From assembly GCA_002917775.1 (NCBI GenBank), contig KZ627153.1:296005-360004 (forward strand): a stretch of 64,000 bases of DNA, in the 5' to 3' direction. Within the stretch, counting starts at the first letter, position 1, and every line of letters begins with the position of its first letter. The DNA comes from Glaciozyma antarctica PI12 (lineage: Eukaryota > Basidiomycota > Microbotryomycetes > Kriegeriales > Camptobasidiaceae). The translations under genes and the position numbers were made by a program. The notes below the pieces were generated by a model, which ran no database searches, was not told the DNA's origin, and saw only the letters and a list, made by a program, of their open reading frames with translations. Positions 1 to 10,800 of the stretch are shown one piece after another.

Positions 1-234
1 TGAGGAAGATGATGGAGACCCGACCNNNNTACTNTACTGNNNNTGNNGTGNATGGCGTGAAGTGCTCGTCGTCGGGTCCTGCGACGAGTGGAGGTCAGCA
101 CACGCGGCGAAGAGAGTAGACTGGAGCAGCTTGCCGTAGACTCCTTTGATGATACGCTCCTGAAGGTACCCGTAGGCGGAGTACACGACGATGAGCCCAG
201 CCGCGTGGACCGTCAGCGAGGTGGACGACATGGA
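1..234 (-). pseudogene. Extra copy of transporter exon 1 (partial, window edge)
   Basis: Reading the minus strand, an ATG at 232-234 opens a short frame (MSSTSLTVHAAGLIVVYSAY) followed by a GYLQERI motif. This is the N-terminus of the UAA/SLC35B-type transporter that is seen more completely at 2701-4297. From about position 62 to 208 the DNA is essentially identical to 4121-4255, including the start of the first intron; the sequence closest to the ATG differs. The first 60 bases contain scattered N calls and the gene leaves the window on the left. It could be the 5' end of a real tandem copy or an assembly artefact at a scaffold end; the sequence alone cannot decide. Confidence 0.6.
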
Positions 235-299
235 GCGCTAAGGTGGTTCCGAAGTGACGAGCGCCTCGCAGCGTGCGGTTGGCGGAGGAGGAGCTGAAG

Positions 300-1080
300 C
301 TGGAAGGAGAGGAGAGGAGGCCCAACTGCTAAGCGGCGCAGCTGCTTGTCGCTGTGGATGAGTGAGAGGCCGCGGTGTATGGCTGAGGGTGAGTTGAGGA
401 TCAAACGAGTGTGGTAGGCGGCTTCAAGCTGTTGGAAGGTGAGGCTGAGGAGGAGTCGAGCGTCGAGCAGGAGAGAAGCACTTCGCGAATTCTCAACAGC
501 CCGATCGTTGAGAAGGCCCGGCGCCCCTCGCGTCCTTGGCGAGGCTTTTGTTCCCAGCCCAGAGGAGGAGAAGGTGACCGACGAGCCCAGAGAAGAGCAA
601 TGAGAGCCGTCCACCACCGTAGCTTTGAGCGAAGGCAGGCAAGAGGGGAACACTCACGAAAGTCGCGTCGGCGTTGGTCGGCGCGTGTCCAGTCAATCAC
701 GCGTTTCTCCTCGCAGCACAGGCGCGATGCGAGTGCAAGAAGCTGATCAGAGCAGATGAGAGCTCAGAGCAGATAGGAAGGCGTCGAGGGAGTGTCGAGG
801 AGGTCGATGGAAGGCGGGGCGAAGCTCGGGAGGAGGCCATGCCCGTCGCGTCCGAACAGGCGTCGTCGCGGATCTGAATGGCGGTCGAGGGGTGGCAAGA
901 GGGAAAGAGGCGAAGAGAGAACTGGAGCGGATTGCAGGATTCGGAACATCCGCTATTCCCTTTGAGGTGCGAGACAGAAGGAGAGGAATCGGCGTCTGCG
1001 GTGGCGAGATCGGTGCCGGGCGCACTTCCTTGCTGGTTCGAAGCCTGAATCTAGTTACTCCCGCTGCCTTCATTGAACGG
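300..1080 (-). CDS. Possible unknown gene, 3' part also duplicated at 4338-4416
   Basis: No family is recognised. On the minus strand a plausible intron (GTGAGT donor near 655, CAAAG acceptor near 622) joins two open stretches, giving a continuous frame of more than 100 codons that runs through to about position 300. The stretch 330-380 recurs at 4365-4415 with a few substitutions, again just upstream of a transporter exon 1, so this segment travelled with the transporter in the duplication. Substitution pattern does not favour any one reading frame. It lies between the transporter copy on its left and the sulfotransferase on its right. It could equally be a non-coding spacer. Confidence 0.22.
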
Positions 1081-1193
1081 TGCTAAAAGAGACTGACGAG
1101 CGAAGAGAGATTGACGAAAGGCGAGTATCCGGACTCCGAACGTTCGCACTTCCTTCGTCAATAATGTAAAATCTCAACACTCGCTATCGACAG

Positions 1194-2527
1194 CTACTCC
1201 TCCCCGTCGTCGTCGTCCTCCGTCGCCAGCCTCTGCTTCGCACTGTATCTCACCTCCTTACAGAAGTCAATCATCTCGGGCACGACGCCCATCTTGTTCT
1301 GCAACAGCCGGTCGTAACCAAAGCTGCAGAACGGCCTCCTCGTAATCTCTAGAATCTCCATCTGTAATCAATGGTCAGCCACGACCCTCAGCGAGAAGCA
1401 GTCGAAACACGCACTCGAAGATCATCCTCCCACGAATCCCACGAGGCGAAATCGCTGTTCCGCTGACTCTTGTACGCCTCGTGCGAGTGGTCCGTTTCCA
1501 CCATGCAGGCGAGATCCTTGAGAGTCGGGAGGTCGGTTTCGGGGAGGATGAACGAGAGCAAGCTCATCATCTGCGAGCGAAAGACGTGTCAGGACCTTCG
1601 CACGCGAACGAGCCGAGCGAGAAGACGAACCTGGGGAATGGGCGCAGCCTTCAGGTCCTCGTACCGAAGAGTGTGCGTGAGCAGCGGAGCCTGCTGCCAG
1701 TAGATCGCATGCCTCGCCCACCGCCCCGCGGAATCAACGAGCGCCGCACGCTGGTCCGCCCCAAACTTGCCGAACTGAGTCTTCGCCTCGTGATCCCTGC
1801 CACCCTCGGCGTTCCTAGGAGCGTTCGAGAGGTGCCACCAGCTTGCGACGGCGTCGAGAGGGTTGCGAACTGCGTTTCGACGTTAGCTGGGAGCGAGCGG
1901 TGAAGTTGGGGGACATACTGAGGTGGAGAGACTGGTCGAAACGCTTGTAGTAGTCGTCTGCGCTGGCAGAGATGACTTTAGGGAGCGCAGGGAAGTGCGT
2001 CTGCTCGAGGAGGTCGTCAGAAATCCGTCCGGTTTCAGAGGACGCGAGGTAGAGACGCACCTTGACGAAAAACTGAGTCTTGTGATCGCACTCGCCCAAG
2101 AACGTAAGGCGCAGTCCCTTGTCGCAGTCTAACCCACCAACGTATGAGTATACGCCTTCCGACGCCGCAAGAAAGCCAACTCACAAACTGACGAAGTCTG
2201 GTACCCCGTCGCCCGCTCAACCAACGACCTTAAATAGCTGTTCCCACTCCTAGGGAAGCTCACGAACCCAGTCCGCGTATCACCGCTGTACGGCCTCGTC
2301 GTGAGATCGTGCCTGCACTCGGGGTTAACCGCAGCATGCAGCTCCTCGTCCCACCGCCCTCCCTGAATCCCAACTTCTGGCCGCTCGAGCTCAAGGTTCT
2401 CCGGAAGAAGGTCTTCTCGTACCGCCACATCGTCGTCCGTCTCCTCCTCCTCCTCTGAAACGTCGCGATCGGTCTCGGTGTCGTCTTCAACAGCGAGAGA
2501 AGTGTCGAGATCGGTTTCAATATCCAT
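1194..2527 (-). CDS. PAPS-dependent sulfotransferase (WSCD-like)
   Basis: Predicted to transfer sulfate from PAPS to a hydroxyl-bearing substrate. The first exon begins with about 85 acidic residues, then the 5'-phosphosulfate-binding loop (FVSFPRSGNSYLR, near 2235-2275) followed by LVERATG, a combination typical of WSCD-type sulfotransferases. After further exons comes the 3'-phosphate-binding motif RNPLDAVASWW (near 1840-1870) and a YEDL segment; the protein ends in an acidic tail (DDDDGEE). Several 50-70 nt introns are visible, for example a GTGCGT donor at about 2061. The ATG at 2525-2527 is the first after an in-frame stop. No signal anchor is visible, which is odd for a Golgi enzyme; an upstream exon may be lost in the N-containing stretch near 2679. 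It sits about 170 bp from the stop of a transporter of the PAPS-transporter superfamily on the same strand. Confidence 0.75.
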
Positions 2528-2700
2528 GAGTGGCGGAAGAGGGTGCTCGTAGTCAATGGGAGTGAGCGAGTCGAGTGCCGAGTTGGAGGAAAGGTCGGAG
2601 GAGGCGGACTATGGCTCCGGTGCTGAAGGGGCGCTGAGAGGGACGGGGAGGACTGGGGTGACGACGGGGAAGAGGGAGNTGTAGAGGTCGTGTTGTCGTT

Positions 2701-4297
2701 TTATTTCTGCAGGGTCGTGTCGTCAGCTTCTTCCCCAGGACCAAATGAAGGAGACGTACACTGCCTGATCTTCTTCGGCTGCTGGCTCAGCCCATCCCTC
2801 CTTCCTCCCGCAAGTCCCTCGAGCTCGTCCGGATGAAGTGCTTCTCCAGCAGCGTCCTTCTCGAGCGTTTTAACTTTGGTTTATCTCGTTTTAATTTTAC
2901 TTCTCTTCCCATTCATCTCCATTCCGCCCTCTGACCACCACGAGCCAATAGTTGCCGAAGATGCCTGCGAGATTCGAATTCAGGATCGATTGAGCGGGAT
3001 GAAGCGAAAGACGTACCGGCGTTTAGAAGAATGGAAAGGAATTGGCGAGTGGTCATGATGAGAGACGAAGTGAGAGCTCCCTGCAGAGCGAGTCAGCACG
3101 CGAGAAAGGAGAGGATGCGAAGAACGCACAAAGCACGAGATTGTGTTGAGGAGGATGATGAGTCCGATCGCGGAGGCCGCAGAGAGGAGGATGATGTCCC
3201 ACAGAAGCGCGGGGGTCGTGAGAAGCAGCTCGAGGTTGGGCCAGAGGGCGCCAGAGACGTTTGAGAGGAGGGCGGTACCGACTGCGATGGCGGCTGCGAA
3301 AACGTTCGTCCAAATCTGCGACGCAGACGCTCGTTAGCTCCCTGACGTGTATGCACGAGAAGACGACGTACCATCTGGTCGAGAACGGGAGACTCGGGTC
3401 CAAAGGGGTCGGATGACTTGGGATTCTTGCCAAAGACTCGCTCCTGCGTCGTGCTCACTAATCCGTCGAAGAAGAGGTACCCGACGAGAAACAGCGTTCC
3501 AGCGAGACCCGACGCGAAAGAGCCGTCTGGACCGTCGATGGGAGCATGCGAGGAGGTACGCGGAGGCTGAGAGAAGAGATAGGTGCCACATCTGCGACTG
3601 AAGTCAGCTCCCGGTCCACTCCAACCCGTTCGCCTTCGACTCACCCAGCGAGGATGACGGCTCCTGCGACCCACTCGCGCACCATGTACGTCTTCCTCCA
3701 GACCAGAGCTCCGACAACCAGCACAGGAATCATCTTGGCGCATTTGGCGAGGCTTTGAGTAGTGCTGATGGGGACGAAATGGTTAGAGACCAGCACACTC
3801 CAGTCCCCTGGGCGGTAGACTCACTAGGAGACGTATTTGAGCGCTTCGTACTGGCACGTCGTCGACAGGAAGTTGAACACCGCAACCGCCGCGTACCTGC
3901 CCGAGAAGTCAGCTCCTCGTCCCGCCCTCGAACTAGAGAACAACTGCGCACGCGAAGATGGGGCTGGCGGGACGGATGCGGGCGGCAAAGGAAGAGGCGG
4001 AGGGTACGCCGTTGACGAAGGCGGGAGAGCCGCGAGACTTGAGGAAGATGATGGAGACCCCGACCACGATACTGAACAGGCGGTTGAAGAGGATGGCGTG
4101 AGGTGCTCAGGATCTGAAGTGCTCGTCGTCGGGTCCTGCGACGAGTGGAGGTCAGCACACGCGGCGAAGAGAGTAGACTGGAGCAGCTTGCCGTAGACTC
4201 CTTTGATGATACGCTCCTGAAGGTACCCGTAGGCGGAGTACACGACGATTAGGCCCACGGCGTGGACCGTTAGAGAGGTGGAGTTGGAAGACCGCAT
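2701..4297 (-). CDS. UAA/SLC35B-family transporter, PAPS transporter-like
   Basis: A multi-spanning Golgi/ER nucleotide-sugar or PAPS antiporter. Read from the start, the exons contain GYLQERI (first helix), ILFNRLFSIVVGVSIIFLK, NFLSTTCQYEALKYVS, KMIPVLVVGALVWRKTY, AGCGTYLFSQPP, LFFDGLVSTTQERVFG (a UAA-family signature), a TM-rich stretch near 3170-3320, and IMTTRQFLSILLNA near 3010-3060. The MTTRQF motif is shared by SLC35B1/B2 members. The C-terminus is uncertain: the expected last membrane segment after FGN is not seen cleanly, and I place the tail (DELEGLAGG ... KKIRQ) at 2701-2860. About eight short introns. Order and spacing beside a sulfotransferase suggest PAPS as substrate, but UDP-sugars cannot be excluded from motifs alone. 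Confidence 0.72.
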
Positions 4298-4640
4298 CGT
4301 TGCTGGTCGGGTGACGAGCGCCTCGCAGCGTACGGTTATCGGCTTAAAAATGGAGAACTCGACTGCTAAGCGGCGCGGCTGCTTGTCTCTTTGTATGAGT
4401 GAGAGGCCGCGGGAGNTNGGCGCGCGTGGCGTTGGGGNTAGACCGGAGNGGNTTCCCCTGGACTCATTTGATGATACGCTCCTGAAGGTACCCGTAGGCG
4501 GAGTACACGACGATTAGGCCCACGGCGTGGACCGTTAGAGAGGTGGAGTTGGAAGACGACATCGTGGCGGGTCGGCGAAGAGCGACGTGCTAGCGCAGCT
4601 GAATCGGTCTCCAAAGGAGAAGTCGGGGCAGTGCTGTTCA
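4298..4640. repeat. Scrambled duplication containing third copy of transporter exon 1
   Basis: Positions 4457-4563 repeat the transporter first exon (minus strand, start MSSSNSTS at about 4562) and match 4193-4297 almost base for base. Positions 4311-4336 and 4365-4415 match 257-284 and 330-380, the spacer and unknown gene next to the first copy. Several N calls (4417-4458) sit exactly between the two blocks. The layout is that of a tandem array with a unit of about 4.06 kb whose right end was collapsed or joined wrongly during assembly. Confidence 0.7.
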
Positions 4641-5109
4641 GGTGTCGGCTGTCGTTTTGAGCGAGGGCGACGAAAGGAGGTCACCAATGGGCGCGTCACG
4701 TTCGAGCGGGTTCGAAGAGAAGGCGGGCGGGCGTGATGTGGTCGGGACGACGAGGTGTGCGAGTCGAACGAGGGTGATGGGCGACGTGTCCAGGTGAACG
4801 AGAGGAATGAGACAGGAGGGAAGGAGAGGAAGAAGAGATCGGGCGCGTCGGCTTGCCCAACGGACGCCGCCTAAATGAGCTGCACGCCTTCCGCCCACTG
4901 CGAACGAACCCTGGCGGATCCAGCAGCAATCTAAGGTCTTTCTTGTACGAAGCAGATGCGGCAGGAGAACACGATCGCTTCTGGGCGAACCAGAGGCCTG
5001 AGCTTTCTCCGCGGACCCATGGCTCCGCGACCTTCTCTCCATTCCGCAAGTCAGAAAACGCAATATCGATTGCGAAAGCTAGCACAGAACAGCTCCAAGC
5101 CACCACTAC
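4641..5109. other. Intergenic, no gene recognised
   Basis: Upstream of the third exon-1 copy and downstream of the convergently oriented uncharacterised gene at 5110. Frames on both strands are short, with no family motif. It probably holds the promoter of the transporter copy and the 3' UTR of the next gene. Confidence 0.4.
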
Positions 5110-7070
5110 CTAATCTTCTACCCTCTCCAGGTCATCGTCGCCAAAGAGCATCGGCGAATCGACCTTCTTCAAGTGGTCACTCGACGCCGCGTAGACGTAT
5201 TGCAACGGCGCACTCGGGCTCGTTTCGTCGAGATGGTCTTGGGAGAGCGCGTGGTAAGGAAGGGAAGGAGGTGAGGTGTAGTGAGAGATGGGAGGAGGTG
5301 AGGGCGAAGCGAGGGAGCTGATGCGGGAGAGGGAGGTGGGAGGGTTCGTAGAATCGTGCGTCGGAGTAGCCAAGTCGTTCGAAGCTGATGCTGTCGTCAA
5401 GTTAGCGATCACCCACTGCGAGGATCGAAGCTGATTCAACTCACCTTCTCCCGCGCCGCTCGCACCCTGTCCACCCCTTCGCGCGAGGATCCCCTCCCAG
5501 CCCTCATCAGGGACGATCTCGTAGTCCCGATCACTCGCCCACTCCTTCTCCCACCTCCCCAGCATACTCTTCTCCCACCTCTCCATCTGCTCCTTCGTGC
5601 CTCCCGTGCACCCAACCCCCATCCTCTCCCCCAGCACCATCCCCTCCTCCCGCTTCGACTCCCACTGCATCCCCATCTCGTCTTCCGCCTCGTACGCCGT
5701 AAAAAGGAAGGCGTTGGCGAGAGAAGCTCGCTGTTCGCGCGTCGCACAGCAAGGACCGGTCCAGTCGACCCAGCGCGGCGCGAAGAAGGACGGTTCAAGA
5801 ATCATGCCCATCGATTCGGCAAGGTTGCTGTAGTACTCTTTGAAAGTAAGGAATTCGGAAGGTTCGGGAGGAGGAGCGAGGTGAGAATGGCGGGAACGGC
5901 GAGGGAGGGTGCGGAAGGAAGCGTCGGAAGAGTCGCTGCGGGACGCGGCGACAGGGATTAAAGAAGGATCGTCGGAGAAATGAGGCGGAAGGTCGTGGTG
6001 GTCGACGGGCTGAGGCGAAGAAGAGCGTGAAGGAGCGACGTCCATAGAGTCGTGGTCCTCGTCAGGGAACTCGAGAATGCTGTAATCGTTCGATGAGGCG
6101 TAGTCGAGCTCCTGCGTGTTCTCCCTCTCCCACGAGCGATGGCTGTTCCTCGTCTTGCGCTCGTACTCGCCGTAGTCGGAACCTCCCTGAACGTCGTTCA
6201 TCTCCCAGCCAAACTCGTCATACCGCCCTGCGTCCTCCTCCGTCTCAAAGCCATCCCGCTGTACCGAATCGTCGTCGGCCATCGCTTGGGCATCGTAGAA
6301 GCTTTGGGCGAATTCCAACAGCTGCGAAGGTGAAGGCTGAGGAGGGGGAGGGGGAGAGGCGAGAGGCAGGTCGGGTGGAGAGCGGCGATGGTCGGCGGGA
6401 AGGGAAGGAAGGCGAGAAGGAGGGGACTTGATGCGTGGGGCTGGGTAAGGAGCGCAGGAGGATTGGAGGGCAGATTTGGGGAGGTTGGCGGGTCGGGTTT
6501 GGCGGTACTTGAGGGAGGTTGGAGGCTCGGATCCCGTACCGGTCCAGTTGGGCGTCGCAAGAAGCGCTCGTCGAATTGCAGCCGTCGAAGAAGCTGTTGT
6601 TACGGGAGCCAATTGGCTGAGCTCGACGTAAACAGGCGAAAGAACTCACGGTCCACTGCCTCGAGCTTGGAGAGCATCCTGCTCGACTCCAGCTTGTTCC
6701 GCCTCTCCAGCTCCAAGTCGATGCCCCTCACGCCCGAATTAACGTCGTCGTCTGCATCCTCAATCTCGTCGGCTTCTTCTGGCTCCACAGCTGCGGGCGG
6801 AGGTGCCTGTGGCGCGAAGGGGAAATCGAACGTCGGACGCGTCTTCCTCCCTGGTTCGACGAGTCTTCCCTTGGCGTCCTTCTTCATGCCGCTGACGAGC
6901 TTCCGAGGTGCTACCTCAGACTCTCTCGAGTTGGTCGCGAAGCGAGAGGCTTGAATCCGGCCGGGAGCGTCCCTGTCGCGACCGGCGAGTGTGAGCTGGG
7001 ATGGAGAGGTCTGGCAGTGAGAGGCGCGCGTACGGCTTGCGTCGGATGTGATTGTTTCGGTTGCCGCCAT
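5110..7070 (-). CDS. Uncharacterised low-complexity protein
   Basis: Not assigned to a family. The first exon starts at the ATG at 7068-7070 and ends after KLEAVD, joined by a GTGAGT...ACAACAG intron (about 6597-6652) to a long exon. The protein is Pro/Ser-rich and acidic: a basic N-terminal stretch with GRKTRPTFDFPF, then an EEADEIEDADDD acidic patch, a Ser/Pro region, and a more ordered central block rich in Trp and charged residues (APRWVDWTGPC, LGRWEKEWASDRDYEIVPDEG, about 5480-5800). A second intron near 5400-5450 leads to the C-terminus (FGDDDLERVED). The ordered block with a conserved-looking Cys pair could be a domain specific to this fungal group. No signal peptide or membrane span is visible. 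Confidence 0.6.
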
Positions 7071-7853
7071 TGTAGTTGATTCCGGTCATGGTCGCTCTGC
7101 AGGAAGGCAAGCGCGATCAGCCAGTGTCGCGTAGGCGGAGCTGTCGCGAGTGCATCCCTGGCCTGGTGGTCTCCCTCCCAGTCTTCCTTCCCTCCACTCA
7201 AACACCCTGTGCCAACACGTATCCCCGGTACTCCGTCGCCTCCCCTGATCCTCGTCTCGCCAGCGGCAAGACTGCCACGCGTCGTCTCTCCCCCTTCGTC
7301 CAGCATTGAGCTCCCATCCACCCCGCGCTCTCTCCTCTCACCACCAGCGCACCACCAGCGCACCACCAGCGTTGTACAGGCACTCACCTTTATCTAGCGG
7401 AATCGCCTGGCTCCTCGAGCCACCTTGATCCCGCTAACGCCTTCGAGCTGATAACGTGAGTCACGCGTTCCCCGTCCTTCGGTCCCGAGTTTGCGCTGGT
7501 GACAAGGGAGAGCTTCGGAGCGCGGTAGGAGACTCTGAGCGGATGTAGCGCTTGAGATGAACGAGCTGTGAGGAGTTGAAGGGGAGTCGCAGTGTGGAAG
7601 GAGGAAGAGAGGCTCGTCAACCGATTGCGCGTCCTTGGCCCGACGGGCGAGCTTCGAGCTGAGGCTCCTCGCGTTCACAGCTCTATCCACGCTTTGGAGA
7701 GCGTCTGTCAAGCTGTACTCCAAGCCTGAAAACTGTCCTCCTACAACACAAGTAAATTCCACCTCTGGGACCTCTCCTCCCCTCCGAGGACTTGTCACAT
7801 CGCATGCCTGATCGTGGCAGACTTCCACCTTCAACATAAACCCTCTCTAGCTC
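7071..7853. other. Intergenic with short tandem repeat; no gene recognised
   Basis: About 780 bp between the start of the uncharacterised gene and the stop of the helicase gene. A minus-strand open frame at 7394-7837 has no recognisable motif. An 11-bp unit (caccaccagcg) is repeated three times head to tail at 7339-7371. Confidence 0.4.
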
Positions 7854-10800
7854 CTACGTCGACTTCCTCGACTTCTTCCCCGGCGGAGGCTTCTTCGGAA
7901 ACCCCTCGATCGCCCTCTTCGCCGCTCCCCTCTTCGGCCTCCCACTCTCTTCCACCTCTTCCACCCTCTCCAAAACCTCAACTCCATCACTACTCAGCCC
8001 ATCGCTCGTCAAATCAATGACGACCCCATTCTCCTTGCCCTTCCCCTTTGGCGAACCGAGGTTCCTGAGCTGCGACATCGCCGCCGTCTCGTTCGACTGA
8101 AAGCTCGCGAGGAGGTCCGTCGGAGGCCTTGCTACGGGATTGAGGAGGGTAGCGTCGTCGATTCGCGACGCGCGAGTTTCGGGCATGACGAGCGGACCGG
8201 AGGGGGTCGAGGAGGAGACGGTGGGAAGGGGGATGGCGTGGTTCGAGGTGCTGGCGACGGGGACGGCTTGAGGGCGGGAGAAGGAGGGGATTCGGTCGGC
8301 CGTGGCAAGAGGTCGAGGAGCCTTGGACGCGGTGGAAGCGGGCTTCGGGACGGGAGGGGGCTGCAGACGAGCTGGCGGTGGAGGGGCGTGATATGCTTCC
8401 GGCGCGGGTGGCGGGGTGGGGAAAGAAGGGAGTGTCGCCGGGGTGGGATTGATCGCTGGCTGAGAGTCGGTGGGTTGGGAGGGAGGTTGGGAGAGGTCGG
8501 AGGAGGAGGTCGATCCGAGCGAGCGAAGAGCGGCGGGCTGCGAGAACGAGAGGATGCGTTCCGTCGATGCGAGTCGTCGAAGACCGTTCTTAGCCGTCGA
8601 TCCAGCCGGACGAGAAGCGCCCTGGCCGAACGAAAGTGTGTGCTGATCGTTCGGTGGTTCTTTCGACGTCGAGGCCTGCGACGAAGGACCTGCGACGGGC
8701 GTGACGGTGACTGGAGTCGTCCGGTACGTCGACAACGCCGACTGGAAGCCCGCTCCGGTAGGGACGGGAGCTGGCCCTGCACCGCTCGGCCGGTTGTTCC
8801 ACTTCTGACCCGCTCCCTGGAAGGAGGAACCCGAGTAGCGGCCCGTGGAGAAGCCTCCACCCTGACTCCCTTGCGATCCGGTAGGAGCGGCGGTGTACGA
8901 GTACGTCGGCGGCTCGGCTGGAAGCGTCGCAGCACTGAGCGTGCAGCGTCAGCGAGCTCAGTCGGAGACATTTTGAGAGTGAGGCAGACGCACTGGAACG
9001 CGATTGCCGTTGCGACGACAGCTTCGGTGACTGGAGGTCGTCCGATGATCTTGCTGACCTCGAGGCGAGTAGTAGCGGAGATCTTTTGAAGTTTTGCCAC
9101 AAAAAGGGTCTTGTACCGTTCGCTGACGCTTTTGAGGAAAGGAGAGAGGTCCGTCTGCTTCGTCTCGGCTGCAGCAGATTCGTCAGCTTCGTGGCGTGGA
9201 TCTCATGGATCGGGAGGACGTACATCCTGCCATGCGGTTGTACGCGTACGAGAGAGTGCAGAAAGCTTGAGCTCGAGTGATAGCGACGTAGAGCAGGCGC
9301 CTAGAATCGAGGTCAGGAAGCGCTGGAGCAGGCACAACGGCGAACTTACCTCTCTTCGTCAACTTGATTCGGCTCGGATGAACGATAGAACGGGTAGATG
9401 CCCGTGCGAGGATGTTAGCTCCGTCAACAACACAAAACGCGAGACGCACCATCCTCGCACGCCGGAACGAAGACGACGGGCCACTCGAGACCCTTTGCAG
9501 AGTGGCATGTCGAAATGGTGACCTTCTGCAAAACCTGGGGCGTCAGCAACTTCCGCGACGAAGCCATCGGGGAACAAGAAGGAACCCTCGCAGTCGCATC
9601 GTTCTTGGACTCCTCCGTCTCCGAGTCCGTCGCCAGCATTGACACGGCAAGGAATGTGCGCAAAGGGCTTGCGACCTCGTTCGCAGGCTGCGAACTCGGC
9701 CTGCACAAGGAGATCCGTCAGCTCGCCATCCTTCCTCTCTACGTTCCAAGACTCACGGCATGATGATCTCCTCGAACCCACTATCGTCCGCTCCCTCAAA
9801 ATCCTCAATCTCGTACTCCTCATCTCGAGCCTTACCAACATGCACCTCGTCCATCTCGACGTCCTCGTCGTCCACCAGCGCAGCGTCCGGCGCTCGCTCG
9901 GGGTTCTCCGCCGCCACGACCGTCGCGTACGCTTTGAGTTCCTCGAGATTCTCCCAGCGGTCCTTCGCGTCGGGTCCATGAGTTCGCTCGAGATGAGCCT
10001 GGTACCGAACCTTGCGCATCAGCTCGTCGATAAGATTCGAGACGCTCGTCCCCTGCCCTCTTCGTCAGCTCCTCCTCGCGACCTGGGGAATGGCGACGCA
10101 CCTTGTCCGCCAAATTCCTCAGATCCCGCACAGCCGTCACAAACTCCCTCAATCCCTTCCTCTGCGGCTCGGTGATCCCCGTGACGACCTGGGAGCGGTT
10201 GGCGAGCTTGACGGCGATATCGAAAGGACTGAGCTTGTACCTCTGCGCTGCGAGGAGGATCGCTTTGGCGGTCTTGTCACCGATGGACCGCGTAGGGACG
10301 TTGACGACGCGGAGGAAGGCGGCGGTGTAGGAAGGGTTCTCGACGAGTTGCAGGTAGCTGAGTACATCCTTGACTCTGTTCTTGCGGATCAGTTCTCGCC
10401 GCTCCGAGTGGGGAAGAGACGACGCACTCTTGTCGGTCGAAGAACTTGTGCCCTCCCGACATCCTCGACGGGATCCCAGCTTTCTGCAGAGCGACCTCGA
10501 TGTTCCTCGACAGCGCGCCGTACCTCAGCAGAATCGCGCAGTCGCCAAAGTCGATCTGTCCTCCCGTGTGCGCGATGAGGTGCTTGATCTGCGCCGCGAT
10601 GAAGGCCGCTTCTTCGGACGCGTTGGGTGCGCAGTTGGGTGCGACGGTCGACCCTGAGGTGTGCGTAGCTTTGAGGGACTTGTCGATGCGTTTCGTGTCT
10701 GCGTGGGAGGTTTAGCTACTTAGCTGTGTGCGCTGAAGATCGAGTCGGACCTTGTTTGACGACGGCGAGAGCGGCACCAAGGATTGCTCCGGTCGAGCGA

